Shown here: piece by piece, positions 53,376 to 62,407 of the stretch | Layout of the letters: each line of letters starts with the position of its first letter | Numbering within the stretch: position 1 is the first letter of the stretch | From: Schlegelella_A sp038241255 | GTDB taxonomy: Bacteria > Pseudomonadota > Gammaproteobacteria > Burkholderiales > Burkholderiaceae_C | Direction of reading: 5' to 3' | Assembly (NCBI GenBank): GCA_038241255.1 | Contig: JBBRFW010000007.1 | Coordinates: forward strand, 1 to 64,000 | Length of the DNA: 64,000 nucleotides | The notes under the pieces: model-generated | Told to the model about the DNA's origin: nothing | The model's database searches: none | Seen by the model: only the letters and a program-made list of their open reading frames with translations | Made by a program: the position numbers and the translations under genes

Positions 53376-54050
53376 ATGCGTAAGAAGCCAGAATCCAAGC
53401 CGCCCGAGCTTCTGTTTCCTCCATCGACGCACGTCAGCGCCGCCGAGTTCCTCAAAAAGCTAAAGATCAAGGACTCGGCCGGACGCTCGATCGCGCTAAA
53501 CGAGCTGGCACTAGCGGCGCGGGTCGAGCACAAGAGTCGGTATAGCAGCTACTCTGATAGCAGCGACTCCGATCTCTCCGACGATTCATCGGATCGTGAC
53601 GTCGGTCGCGTGGGCAGGCTGATCGGCAAAGCACCGATCTACGTCGTCCAAGGTGACGAACGGGAGTGCCAGCACCACGTTGACGTGTTGCGCCAAGTAT
53701 GTGATCTCGTTGCTCGCGACCTGGGCACCATCGACGTCGGCCTAGATGCAGTATCGGGATCCTTGGCCGCCTCGACAGGTGCGGCGGCACTCAGGCGCTT
53801 GACCATCGCGACGTTCGTAGCTGAGCGGCTGACGGCTCAACCGGTCGCATCGACGTCCGAGAAGCAGTGGATAAGCGTGCTCAAGAAGGCAGCGTCAATG
53901 TTCGAGACTCAGGCTTCGACGATTCTTACGCTAAGACCTGAAGGCACGGAAGAGCCAGGCCGGACCACGGTCTACCCTCTCTGGCTCCTTGAAGTGCTTT
54001 TCGTCCTTCAAGACAAGGTGCGAGTGTCGCGCCGCGTGATCGTCTCCTAG
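53376..54050 (+). CDS. Hypothetical island protein with Ser/Asp-rich linker
   Basis: 224 residues. AAGGAGATCTCAC before ATG 53376 is a strong ribosome site. The N-terminus is basic (RKKPESKPPELLFPP), then comes a helical part, then a Ser/Asp-rich stretch (about 60-75, many SDSD pairs) that may be a flexible linker, then a hydrophobic helical C-terminal domain (LRRLTIATFVAERLTAQPVA, PLWLLEVLFVLQD). No TM segment certain. I do not recognise it. Last gene of the + run behind the integrase. Confidence 0.65.
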   Translation: MRKKPESKPPELLFPPSTHVSAAEFLKKLKIKDSAGRSIALNELALAARVEHKSRYSSYSDSSDSDLSDDSSDRDVGRVGRLIGKAPIYVVQGDERECQHHVDVLRQVCDLVARDLGTIDVGLDAVSGSLAASTGAAALRRLTIATFVAERLTAQPVASTSEKQWISVLKKAASMFETQASTILTLRPEGTEEPGRTTVYPLWLLEVLFVLQDKVRVSRRVIVS

Positions 54051-54668
54051 AGGATGTAGGGCGCGACAAAGCGGCGACCACGCAGGTCAATCATTCCCCT
54101 CGCAAATACGAGGCTAAATGAGCGGCACATGCTCCCGCGAGCGAACTTCGGATCGCTGCTGATTCGATGACGCCAGCGACTGCTTTTTTTTCTCGTTCCC
54201 GTTGTGCTGAACTTCGCATGGCAAAGGGCTTGTCACGGCTCCGGTGGCGGCCCCACGCCGTGGCAGCGCCTTCACAGTGGTCGATCTGGGTGGGAAACCG
54301 TAATGCAATGTGCCGCCAGGGTGCCAATTGCTAGGCCGGCGACGTTTCCGAGAGCATCCGCGGCTAGCTGCTGCGGCTAGCGGTGATTTCGCTATCGTCA
54401 ACGAGCCGGATCGTCCCGCTGCTAATCCGTGAGTCCCTGTTCGAGCCGAGGTCGGGAGCCGAAAAAAAGTTAGTTAGCCGGTGATTGACCGCAGACCTAT
54501 ACGTCTTCTTTAGGCTGGATGTCCCAATCCTGTCTGTTCCGAACCTAAAGGACCAGTAAGGCCGTCTGAGCAGGTGAGCCATCGTGTCACGGGTCAATCA
54601 GCCGGCACCGGTGATCAAAGGTCGGTTGGTGGCTACATGCCGAGGGGTCAGTGAGCAAGATCAGCATC
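54051..54668. other. Intergenic region between two island modules
   Basis: About 620 bases with no convincing gene; the short frames on the - strand have random-looking composition. It separates the integrase-linked genes from the AT-richer module that starts at 54669. A 9-base match to the tRNA 3' end (GCCGGCACC at 54601) is too short to be called an attachment site. Confidence 0.5.
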
Positions 54669-56165
54669 TTACAGATTGCTGAGACTATCTCGTCCGTCGA
54701 TCACGCGCCGCCACTGGAGAGCCCGCTGTCTAATGTAGGCGTTGCAGGCTTCGCTGCTGGTCAGGTCAGGCACAAAATAGTGAACACCTCCCGCGTCGTC
54801 TGGGATCGGAAGTCGCGCCAGCATTTCCGCTTGCAGCCGCTGTAGGTGGGTGGCGAGCTCGACGCCGGGCTTGACCCCAGTCGACGCGGGTGCCATGACG
54901 TCGGCGAGCGGATCGTCGGTGCGTGGTTCAGTCAGAGAAAGTGCGGGACCGAGGTCGACCGCTGCCGCATCACGTGCAGTCAAAGGCGCGAGATTCCAGC
55001 GAACCTCAACCGACTTCAGCAGCGACGTATGGTCTAGCGGGGCTGCGCCGATGGGCGCTCGATACACCGTGCCTGGCGGAATTAGCGGCGAGACTAGGAC
55101 GGTCGGCACCCGAGGTCCGAAGCGCCGGAAGTCGAAACCGAATTCGCTGTTGGAACCGTCTGGAGGAGTGGCACTCCAGGGTGGCGCCACATGGTCGTAG
55201 CAGCCGCCGTGCTCGTCGTACGTGATGATAAGCAACGTCTTGTTCCATCTAGGGCCGTCGCGAACCGCACGGTACACCTCATGGATGAACCGCTCGCCTG
55301 CGGCCACGTCGGATACGGGGTGCTGGTCGTTTTGCGACGGACCTCCCCATGACGGCTCCAAAAAGCTGAATGCCGCCAGCGTGCCGTCCGCGGCCGCGGA
55401 TTGGAAGTCGGTGAACAGCCCGAAGTTCGCATTGGGCGCCGACAAGGTGTCGGGGAAGTTGCCGCGTGTAAGCGGTTCGTTGTCGTAGCCATAAATGCGC
55501 CAACTCACCTGCGCGTTGGTCAACAGCCCGAAGATGCTGGAAGTGGTATAGCTCTTCGTTGTGTCGTCAAGATGACCCTGAGACGTTCCTGCGAGCGCGA
55601 AAGCGCGGTTCGGCATAGTCTCAGTAGGCGCCGAGCCGTACCAGTGGTCACACACCGCGTAACCCCGTGCGAGCCCGGAAAGGACCGGCAGCATGCTCGG
55701 TTCAAAGCACCGCATGATGTCGGCGACATTGGTACCGGGTACGACCTCTCTTGGTCTCTCCTTCGTTTCCCAGTCCAAGGTGTAGGCAAAGTTCTTGGCG
55801 AAGCCTTGGTTCTGCTGTGTTGGTGGAGTAGCGGGTGGAGTTGCCGTGCAGAACAGTTGTTCATTGGTAGCCGCGTATCCCTCGCCTGGATTGGCGCCCG
55901 GCATGAAGTAGGCATTGGGGGTCGCAGTGATTCGCGAGACCGGGATCGGAATTCCGTTCGGACCAGGAACCGTCTCGTAGCCCGTGAGGCCTTCGAACGA
56001 TTGACCCGCCGGGGACAGGTTGTTCGTGTCGCTATAAAGGAACCCGAGCATGTGATCGAAAGATCGGTTCTCTAGCATCAGCACCACAATGTGGTCAACC
56101 GACTTCAATTGGTTTGGCATCCTTCCTGCAGTGGAACTGAATGCTGGGTCAACTGATGCGTTCAT
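54669..56165 (-). CDS. Phosphoesterase of the PF04185 type (phospholipase C / acid phosphatase family)
   Basis: 498 residues. N-terminal VDHIVVLMLENRSFDHMLG (about 24-42), which carries the metal-binding Glu-Asn, then PGTNVADIMRCFEPSMLPV, GSAPTETMPNR (about 179-189) and TYDEHGGCYDHVAPP (about 318-332), the defining blocks of the family. No signal peptide is visible, so it may be cytoplasmic, unlike the usual exported phospholipases. The family cleaves phosphate mono- or diesters. The ATG overlaps the stop of the LOG-family gene (ATGA), so they form a two-gene operon on -. GC is lower than in the backbone. Confidence 0.88.
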   Translation of the reverse strand: MNASVDPAFSSTAGRMPNQLKSVDHIVVLMLENRSFDHMLGFLYSDTNNLSPAGQSFEGLTGYETVPGPNGIPIPVSRITATPNAYFMPGANPGEGYAATNEQLFCTATPPATPPTQQNQGFAKNFAYTLDWETKERPREVVPGTNVADIMRCFEPSMLPVLSGLARGYAVCDHWYGSAPTETMPNRAFALAGTSQGHLDDTTKSYTTSSIFGLLTNAQVSWRIYGYDNEPLTRGNFPDTLSAPNANFGLFTDFQSAAADGTLAAFSFLEPSWGGPSQNDQHPVSDVAAGERFIHEVYRAVRDGPRWNKTLLIITYDEHGGCYDHVAPPWSATPPDGSNSEFGFDFRRFGPRVPTVLVSPLIPPGTVYRAPIGAAPLDHTSLLKSVEVRWNLAPLTARDAAAVDLGPALSLTEPRTDDPLADVMAPASTGVKPGVELATHLQRLQAEMLARLPIPDDAGGVHYFVPDLTSSEACNAYIRQRALQWRRVIDGRDSLSNL

Positions 56166-57220
56166 GATGGAGCGACACGGCCCGTCAACATCATCTCAAG
56201 AGCCTGCTGCGCCTTCGGCGCGTGCCCGTTGAGGACCTGCCGAATAGTCTTGATGTCCGTCGTAAAGCGAACTTTTGCCATACACGCATCTCGCAGCCTA
56301 ACTGAAAGTGCCAGCTTGAAGACGCGATTCATAAAATTGTTTATCCTCAGCTTTGCTATAACTAGCGCGCCGTCGTCATCATAAATCGCGTCGGACGTCC
56401 AATAGCGAGCGGAGTTAACAAAAACCATCGGAATAAAATCTGATGAGCGTCTTGCGTAGTAGTTGCTTTCGACGGCTTGAAAAACCTCCCTCAACGTTCC
56501 GCCCCCACCTTCTGCAAAGAGAATACCCGCTCGACCTTCACTTACTAGCGTCTCTTCGCGAATGCTATTCTGAAAGTATTTCGCATATGACGTCGCGAAA
56601 GGAGTCGTTGGTTCCTCCCCGTAGCGCCAAGTCGGTATGGCCAGGCTTTTTCCAGGAGTGCCGTCCGCCTTGCATCGTGCGGTAATTGCCGCCATCAACC
56701 ATCTAAAAGAACCTGTGACCGCAGCTTTCTTTTTGGAATTTAAATGACCCTCGCTATCGAGCAGTCCCGTGCAATCAGGCAACTTAGGATGCGTGCGTAG
56801 CGCGGTGAGTCCGGCTCGGAAAGCACCTTCAGATGAGCTGGCGAAATATGCACCGAAATGCCCGGCCTCCATAGCTCCCGGCCCCCCACCGGTCACAATG
56901 AGAAAGCCCTCTCTAGTAAGCACTCGGGATATTTCAGCCACCTCACGATACGCTTCGTCAGTCCTTCGCAACGAGTGACCACCCATAATCCCGACAAGCC
57001 GTGGAGTCGGATTCCTGTCCAAGTAGTCCGCGAGCGCTTGAGCAATTTCTGCATCATGAGTTGCTTGCCAAAGCCTATCCTTAAGCGTTTTCGGGGTCGC
57101 CCCGCCCGCAACCTTAAATCTTATAAACTGCTTGAAGTCCCAAGTGCTAGTAAAACTTGCGGGGTCGTTCCGATCCAAACCAAGCAAGAGCTCGTCGCTC
57201 GTATACAGTTTTTCCATCAT
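56162..57220 (-). CDS. LOG family (lysine decarboxylase-like fold) protein
   Basis: About 352 residues from ATG 57220; GGAGAGAG lies upstream of the ATG pair. LOG/TIGR00730-type features: IMGGHSLRRTDEAY (Rossmann start), IVTGGGPGAMEAGHFGAYFA (PGGxGTxxE partner block), and FAEGGGGTLREVFQAVESNY, the variant of the PGGxGTxxE motif with AEGGGGT. The family hydrolyses nucleoside 5'-monophosphates to base and ribose-5-phosphate, as in cytokinin activation. At ~350 residues it is much longer than LOG (~200), with added N- and C-terminal parts. Coupled by a 4-base overlap to the phosphoesterase, suggesting joint action on a nucleotide or phosphate substrate (inference). Confidence 0.8.
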   Translation of the reverse strand: MMEKLYTSDELLLGLDRNDPASFTSTWDFKQFIRFKVAGGATPKTLKDRLWQATHDAEIAQALADYLDRNPTPRLVGIMGGHSLRRTDEAYREVAEISRVLTREGFLIVTGGGPGAMEAGHFGAYFASSSEGAFRAGLTALRTHPKLPDCTGLLDSEGHLNSKKKAAVTGSFRWLMAAITARCKADGTPGKSLAIPTWRYGEEPTTPFATSYAKYFQNSIREETLVSEGRAGILFAEGGGGTLREVFQAVESNYYARRSSDFIPMVFVNSARYWTSDAIYDDDGALVIAKLRINNFMNRVFKLALSVRLRDACMAKVRFTTDIKTIRQVLNGHAPKAQQALEMMLTGRVAPS

Positions 57221-57522
57221 CGGGCTCTCTCCGTGAGGCATCGGTCGGTCTTTGAGCGGTGGGACCTCGTGACAAGTTGAAGGGCCTGCGACCAATCCCT
57301 GTGTCCCTGTCGTGAGGGTGCCATACACGTCCAGCAAGTCAACCGGATTTCATAGCCGGGCACGCCGTTGCCGGTCGCCCCCGTAACTTACAAAGACAGA
57401 AGAGACATGCAAGCAGAGCGACCTGCGAAAACTGATGGTCGTTCCTCACCGGCGGTGCTACTATTTTTTGGGCGTCCACAAGGGCAAGTCTTATTTGCTC
57501 ATGAGCCTGAATGAGGTGAACA
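57221..57522. promoter_or_regulatory. Divergent intergenic region between the two operons of the module
   Basis: About 300 AT-richer bases between the LOG gene (-) and the MfnB-like gene (+). It must hold promoters for both operons; no operator or perfect palindrome was clear by eye. The GAGGTG before GTG 57523 is the ribosome site of the + operon. Confidence 0.5.
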
Positions 57523-58920
57523 GTGGAAAGATCGCGCGACCGGAAGCTGCTCGTTAGCGTCTTTGGACCCCAGGAAGCTCGGGAAGCCGTCCTAGGTGGA
57601 GCTCGCATCGTGGACAGTGAGGACCCGCGTAGCGCCCTCGGCAATATTAAGCCCCAACGGATAATGGACATAAGCGACGCCGTCCTCGCGGCCAAACGCG
57701 ATCTAGAAGTCCAGCTGAGCACAAACATCGGTGAGGACCAACTTCTTTACAGGCGAAGCGAGAACGGACAGGCGATTCAGAAGTCTCCGTACGAGATTTC
57801 CGGCAAAGCCTCCCAAGCTGCACTCGGTGTCGCCATTGCCATGGGTGTGCGTGTGCATCCGTCGAATCTGATCAAAGTTGGAGTCGACGGCATGAACGTT
57901 GAAATGGTTTCTGAGGTGCTTACAGAGGTCTCCCTGACTCTTAAGCGGACTGAGACATTTTCACACTGTCAAATGATGGGCGTGCTTTTCGCCCAGAACT
58001 TGACAGACTGGAACGAACGCAAAACTAATGAAGCCGTTCGCAAGAACTTGGTCGAACTGCGGGAATTTCACCCCGCCACGGAAGCTACGCCTAACGCTTT
58101 CGACCTAACAGCCGAGAGCGGAAAATGGGTAATCCACACCGTCAGAAATCAACAAGGCGACTTTATTTTTGGATCCGGCGACACAATTGATCTATATGCG
58201 CTCCATAAGCAAGGCATCTTGCCCGACGACGCAACGACTCCGTGGGTCGCCTTAAATGAACTTTTCCCTCATTCCACTTATTATCCGAGCGCCACGGGCG
58301 GCCCGCGCACCAATAAGGCCGTGATTAAAATGATGGTAGATACAGCCGCGCGTTCAGGCGCATCTTCTATAATGCTAGACACCCAGATTCAGACCAAGAT
58401 TGCGAACATCTGTCTGGTTGACACATCCTCATCTCCGGAGTTTATCGATCTAAATCGATACGACATGGGGGTAGGAGGCCTTCCGACAAAAGGTATTTTG
58501 ATGCTTGATGAAATTCGATACTTTGTCGATTATGCCCACTTCGCGGGTATAGAGGCCAATACAGCGGGATCGATGCAAAGCTTCCAAGTGCAACAATTAT
58601 GGGTGTTGGTCCCAGAACTTGATCAAGCCTCTACCCGCGGCGGGAGTTCTGCAGTAAGGGTTGACCCTACCACGGAAGGTTCCGCCGGCGAAGACACCCG
58701 GCAGCAACGAATCATTAAGCGAAATCTCGTCAGCGGTCTTGCACCTCCTGAGCAGGGCGGTGTTCTGAACCTGCCTTCTGCAATGAAGGCAAATCCCGAC
58801 GCTCTTGCAAGAGTGAGAGAGCTCATCGAGATGCTTGGCGGAAAACGAGCGAAGCAGGCGCTGCCGCCGCTTGAGGCCTTTTGGGTAGACAAGTACGGCA
58901 ATTCGGAAAGAATCTCATGA
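57523..58920 (+). CDS. MfnB/DUF556-like protein (4-HFC-P synthase family), long form
   Basis: 465 residues starting at GTG 57523 with GAGGTG upstream; the only ATG in frame upstream is followed at once by a stop. N-terminus LLVSVFGPQEAREAVLGGAR and IVDSEDPRSALGNIKP match the start of MfnB, but the family Lys of DVKNP reads Glu (DSEDP). A second conserved Lys is kept in LIKVGVDG (about 124-131). C-terminally it has SIMLDTQIQTK, IRYFVDYAHFAGIEANTAGS and the TRGG-like end block. MfnB condenses two glyceraldehyde-3-phosphates to a furan aldehyde phosphate. Twice MfnB's length; the reaction may differ. The stop overlaps the next ATG (ATGA). Confidence 0.65.
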   Translation: MERSRDRKLLVSVFGPQEAREAVLGGARIVDSEDPRSALGNIKPQRIMDISDAVLAAKRDLEVQLSTNIGEDQLLYRRSENGQAIQKSPYEISGKASQAALGVAIAMGVRVHPSNLIKVGVDGMNVEMVSEVLTEVSLTLKRTETFSHCQMMGVLFAQNLTDWNERKTNEAVRKNLVELREFHPATEATPNAFDLTAESGKWVIHTVRNQQGDFIFGSGDTIDLYALHKQGILPDDATTPWVALNELFPHSTYYPSATGGPRTNKAVIKMMVDTAARSGASSIMLDTQIQTKIANICLVDTSSSPEFIDLNRYDMGVGGLPTKGILMLDEIRYFVDYAHFAGIEANTAGSMQSFQVQQLWVLVPELDQASTRGGSSAVRVDPTTEGSAGEDTRQQRIIKRNLVSGLAPPEQGGVLNLPSAMKANPDALARVRELIEMLGGKRAKQALPPLEAFWVDKYGNSERIS

Positions 58921-60932
58921 CGGAGCAACTTAGCAATCGCCCGCCCTGCTCGTTGCCAATGGCAGATGCGGACCCGCGTCTCGGCAATTTCAACTGGACG
59001 AAGGGACTTCAGTCGGAAACGGACTGGATATGGAGTGGGAATCTCACGCGTTCGGCGTTTCCCAATAACTTGGCGCGATTTTTCCTACATATACCGGCAG
59101 TCTTCGAGCAGCAGCTTAATTACTCGACTACGTTGATATTTGATGAACCCTCATATCGCAACGGCGTCCAAATGTCTGGATTTATCCCTCGCGTGACGCG
59201 CGAACTGGTAATAAGCTTCATTGCGCAACTTCGGCGAAGTCATTATTCGATGACTCATCATACGATTCTCGGCACCTTGACAGCCAGGAAATACAAACTT
59301 AGTGACACCGAAATATCTGATAAATGGGGACACTTGCTTGAGTGGGAGAAATATCCCAACTTTTATACCCGCACGGAAATGGCGGCATTAAAGTTCGCGA
59401 GGGCATTTGCGACCGATCCGAAATGCTACTTGGACTCGCACTACGCAGAGCTTCGCAGTGCCTTGACAGAGGAAAATGCCAAACTATATTGGGCTGAGAT
59501 CGGTTGGCTAAAAGAAGTCCAAACTGCGCGGACTGGTCTGGCTCTCGCGATCGCATCCGGTAAGAATGCGGAGGAAGCTCAATCTGCTGCTCGAGCCGCC
59601 GTGAGAGATCTCTCCCACGCCATATCTACAGACGATAACGAACGAAAGGTAAATGCGCAGGTCGTGGAGCTTGGGTTCATTTGCCTGCAATTCGTGGCCC
59701 TGACCGGGGTGTTTTCCGCTCTCAACATTCCAGACGAAGCCTCTACACGTGAGACCTTCGAGGAGGTCGTACCTGAGGCGCTCCGCGTGGTTATCGACAG
59801 AATACTTGCCGGTACGACAGACGGAATGCCCCCCTTCATACCTCCACGTGTGGAACTTCCTTCAAAGGAGATTGCATCCGGGCAAGTACGGGTTCAGCCA
59901 AGCCTCCCACGTGGAAGGCGAATCCCCCTTGTGTCGTGGGAGTCGGAGCCAAGTCAGGGGACCCGAGACAAAGGTCTTGCTCTGGGAGGTATTCAAGTCG
60001 GCGTTTACGGATGGTCCTTTGGCGCATATTTTCCAGGCAGCCTTCCATATTCGTTGATGCATCATGGCGAACTCGCTAGATTTGAGGCTCCTTACTCACT
60101 TCCGCTGCTATTCAATGAAGACGAGTGGCGGAATGGAACCCAAACTGGAGGGTACAACCGGCCACCTATAAAGGAACTTGTTATCCAAAAGGTTTACCAC
60201 TTGACGAGATCTCGTTATGGCCTAGAACACCACTCGATGTTCTTCTTTAACGCATTTCTCCAATCGCGCGGAGTCGGCGCATTCCGTATTCCTGGCTTAA
60301 CAGATGCTCAGCATACGGTAGCGCTCGCTGCGGCGATAGGTGCAGCGGAAGCGATGCTGTTGAACGTCGATCACCATCGGGAGGCGCCCGCTGGGATATT
60401 CTCGGCTGTTGAACTCGGAATCCTAGACTGGGTGGAAGCTTTCGTGATGGCGCCTCACACAGCTTATCGATTCGAGCCGCATTTGCGAAGCGCCCTCATG
60501 GACTCGAATCAGCTAGAGCTTTCGACGGGTATAAGACGCTTAGACGTTTCGGGTTTGGACGATCCGTCCGCTGCGGCGGGGCGACTCGTCGATCACCAAG
60601 TCGCAGAGTTGTCGATGATTGCCGGGCACATGGATGGGTTGGGTAGGTTCCTTTCGGTACTTCAACTTGAGTCTGAGCTTCCTGTCGATATCGTGCGACC
60701 TTCTGTAGGGACGAACAATATCCTTGAGTTGCAGCTAACGGGCGCGATGAATAGTCGTCCTGGCTTGTTCGATGCACTTCGCTTCTGCTTTGTTCCTACC
60801 AGCGTTTTGACGGTAAACGAATTGCTTGCGAATCCGACCTTAAATATGCATGTGCGTGATATCCTCGGGCATAACCCTCAGGCAGTCGTGGCACTCGATT
60901 CGGCCGCTGCCCTGTTGACTGCAGAGTTCTGA
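58917..60932 (+). CDS. Protein with two carboxymuconolactone-decarboxylase/AhpD-like halves
   Basis: About 671 residues from ATG 58917, which overlaps the MfnB-like stop; GGAAAGA lies upstream. Two related halves are visible: half 1 contains LRRSHYSMTHH, then MAALKFARAFATDP and EIGWLKEVQTARTGLALAIA; half 2 contains IKELVIQKVYHLTRSRYGLE followed by HHSMFFFNAF, then ILDWVEAFVMAPH. Both follow the CMD pattern of (R/K)ELVI...R..Y...HH, then a second helix with A..FA. AhpD-type CxxC pairs are absent, so it is not a peroxidase by this criterion. No signal or TM segment. Probably acts on the product of the MfnB-like protein or with it (inference). Confidence 0.65.
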   Translation: MTEQLSNRPPCSLPMADADPRLGNFNWTKGLQSETDWIWSGNLTRSAFPNNLARFFLHIPAVFEQQLNYSTTLIFDEPSYRNGVQMSGFIPRVTRELVISFIAQLRRSHYSMTHHTILGTLTARKYKLSDTEISDKWGHLLEWEKYPNFYTRTEMAALKFARAFATDPKCYLDSHYAELRSALTEENAKLYWAEIGWLKEVQTARTGLALAIASGKNAEEAQSAARAAVRDLSHAISTDDNERKVNAQVVELGFICLQFVALTGVFSALNIPDEASTRETFEEVVPEALRVVIDRILAGTTDGMPPFIPPRVELPSKEIASGQVRVQPSLPRGRRIPLVSWESEPSQGTRDKGLALGGIQVGVYGWSFGAYFPGSLPYSLMHHGELARFEAPYSLPLLFNEDEWRNGTQTGGYNRPPIKELVIQKVYHLTRSRYGLEHHSMFFFNAFLQSRGVGAFRIPGLTDAQHTVALAAAIGAAEAMLLNVDHHREAPAGIFSAVELGILDWVEAFVMAPHTAYRFEPHLRSALMDSNQLELSTGIRRLDVSGLDDPSAAAGRLVDHQVAELSMIAGHMDGLGRFLSVLQLESELPVDIVRPSVGTNNILELQLTGAMNSRPGLFDALRFCFVPTSVLTVNELLANPTLNMHVRDILGHNPQAVVALDSAAALLTAEF

Positions 60933-62407
60933 TCAAAGACAAGTCGGAACTGAGTCGGTAGCAGCGATCTCCAGATCCTTGTCCGATATTTCCGTTGTAA
61001 AGAAAAAGATGAACGCCCGTTGGCCAATCAATCGAGTCGAGAACGTCAGCATCTTGCCTTGCCTGGATGCTTTCGCGGTTCAGTAGCCTCTCATCGGAGC
61101 CAGGCTCCGACCAAGTCGGATATTATCCATGGCTTCGCCCAGGGGCCTGCTGAGGGTGTGCCAATATCGAGGATAAATAATCCGCTCACGCCGATCAGAG
61201 AAATATTCTTTAAGCCCGCGGCTAGGTGTGCCCCGAAGGCTGACCAGCCCAACGTTTGCGCCTTATCTCGTACCGAAGGGCCTCCACCCCTATCTCCGTA
61301 GCTAGGGGGAGAGCTTGCCGGCGATTGATTCGGTGTATTGCCATACCCATGGCACTAAAGATGATGAGAGCCACACTGCCGATTCGACCCTCAAGACCTA
61401 TGAGTACCGAAATGCCGCCTCCGTACATCATAACCATTCCCAGGATCGCACAGATAACCGCAGCCCTGGGCCGATGAAGCACGGGTATGAAGCCAAGTAT
61501 CAGAGCTGTCTGACTCACGGTCCATTCGCGGCTCGCCGCGTCGCGAGTATTAAGCCATGCAGCGTAGAGGAAGACGTACGCAATGCTGGCCCGGGCCAGG
61601 ATCCAACCTAACGTCGTCGCTGTGCGGTCCAGAATGCGAGTCTTTCCGAACTCAAAGGACAGCCGATCCCGAGCAAATGTCTTAGACTATGCGTTGAATT
61701 CCTGTCGGCCCCCTGATTCTAATACTCTCGGATCATTATGAGGAAGAGAATCACTGACTAGTCGCAAGGACGCGTCATCGATGTCCATGTTCCGCTGTGG
61801 CTTAGGTAGCCTAGCGCGCGTTTTTGGATCCTAGCCGTCAACGATACGGGCACCGCCAAACACTGCCTCGCGGGCTTCCCGCGCAGAGCGTCACTGCGGT
61901 ACGTCAGGAAAAAACTCGGGCTGTTGAACTCGCCGCATCGATCTAACACGGCGATTTACTCCCGGTTCAATCGTCACGGCCCACTACTTGTTCCTGATGC
62001 GCATTCACCGGCGATGGCTTGGAGGTGCAGAAGTTCTCGGAACATGGAACCCAGAGGCTTCTACGAGTGATCCCGAAACCAGACCTCGATTGTCCCGGCG
62101 ACGCGTGCGCTAATCGAAATGGTATGTGCCTGAGACCCATATGACACGTGACGACGACCGAGCGGCGACAAGACGGCTTTCCAAGATGACTGACCGCTTG
62201 GCGCGCAGAATGGGTGTGGCAGCACTCACACGCGGCGCCGGCGAACACAGTGCTCTGAGCACCGCATGCGCGCTCCACACTGGTCCAACCGCCGCTGAAC
62301 AGCGCATCCGTATCCGGATTTAGCGAGAGAAAAACGAAGCCGATAGACGGCTGTGGCGACGCGGCAGAACCGATGGCGCGTCGTACGGTATGTGAGCGGG
62401 CCTTAGC
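60933..62407. other. Mostly non-coding stretch
   Basis: Nearly 1.5 kb without an intact, convincing gene, apart from the membrane-protein remnant noted separately. Short frames near 61020-61301, 61758-61949 and 62110-62323 have random composition and no ribosome sites. It looks like decayed island DNA between the 54.7-60.9 kb module and the kinase-like group. Confidence 0.55.
61222..61671 (-). pseudogene. Small polytopic membrane protein, lacking a clear start
   Basis: The frame reads upstream from 61518 as LGWILARASIAYVFLYAAWL, then NTRDAASREWTV, then SQTALILGFIPVLHRPRAAV, ICAILGMVMMYGGGISVLIG and SVALIIFSAMGMAIHR. Three or four hydrophobic segments are seen, and the composition looks coding. 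No ATG lies between the upstream TAG and the first TM segment; the only start is GTG 61518, which would lose the first TM segment. It is likely a 5'-damaged gene or one with an unusual start. Family not recognised. Confidence 0.45.

Noticed and set aside
54091..54597. Small - strand frames
   Set aside because: Overlap one another in different frames, with no coding-like composition.
54601..54609. GCCGGCACC match to the tRNA-Thr 3' end as attR
   Set aside because: Nine GC-rich bases are expected by chance; no longer direct repeat is present there.
60933..62407. Short open frames at 61020-61301, 61758-61949 and 62126-62323
   Set aside because: No ribosome sites, random composition and no hydrophobic or domain pattern.
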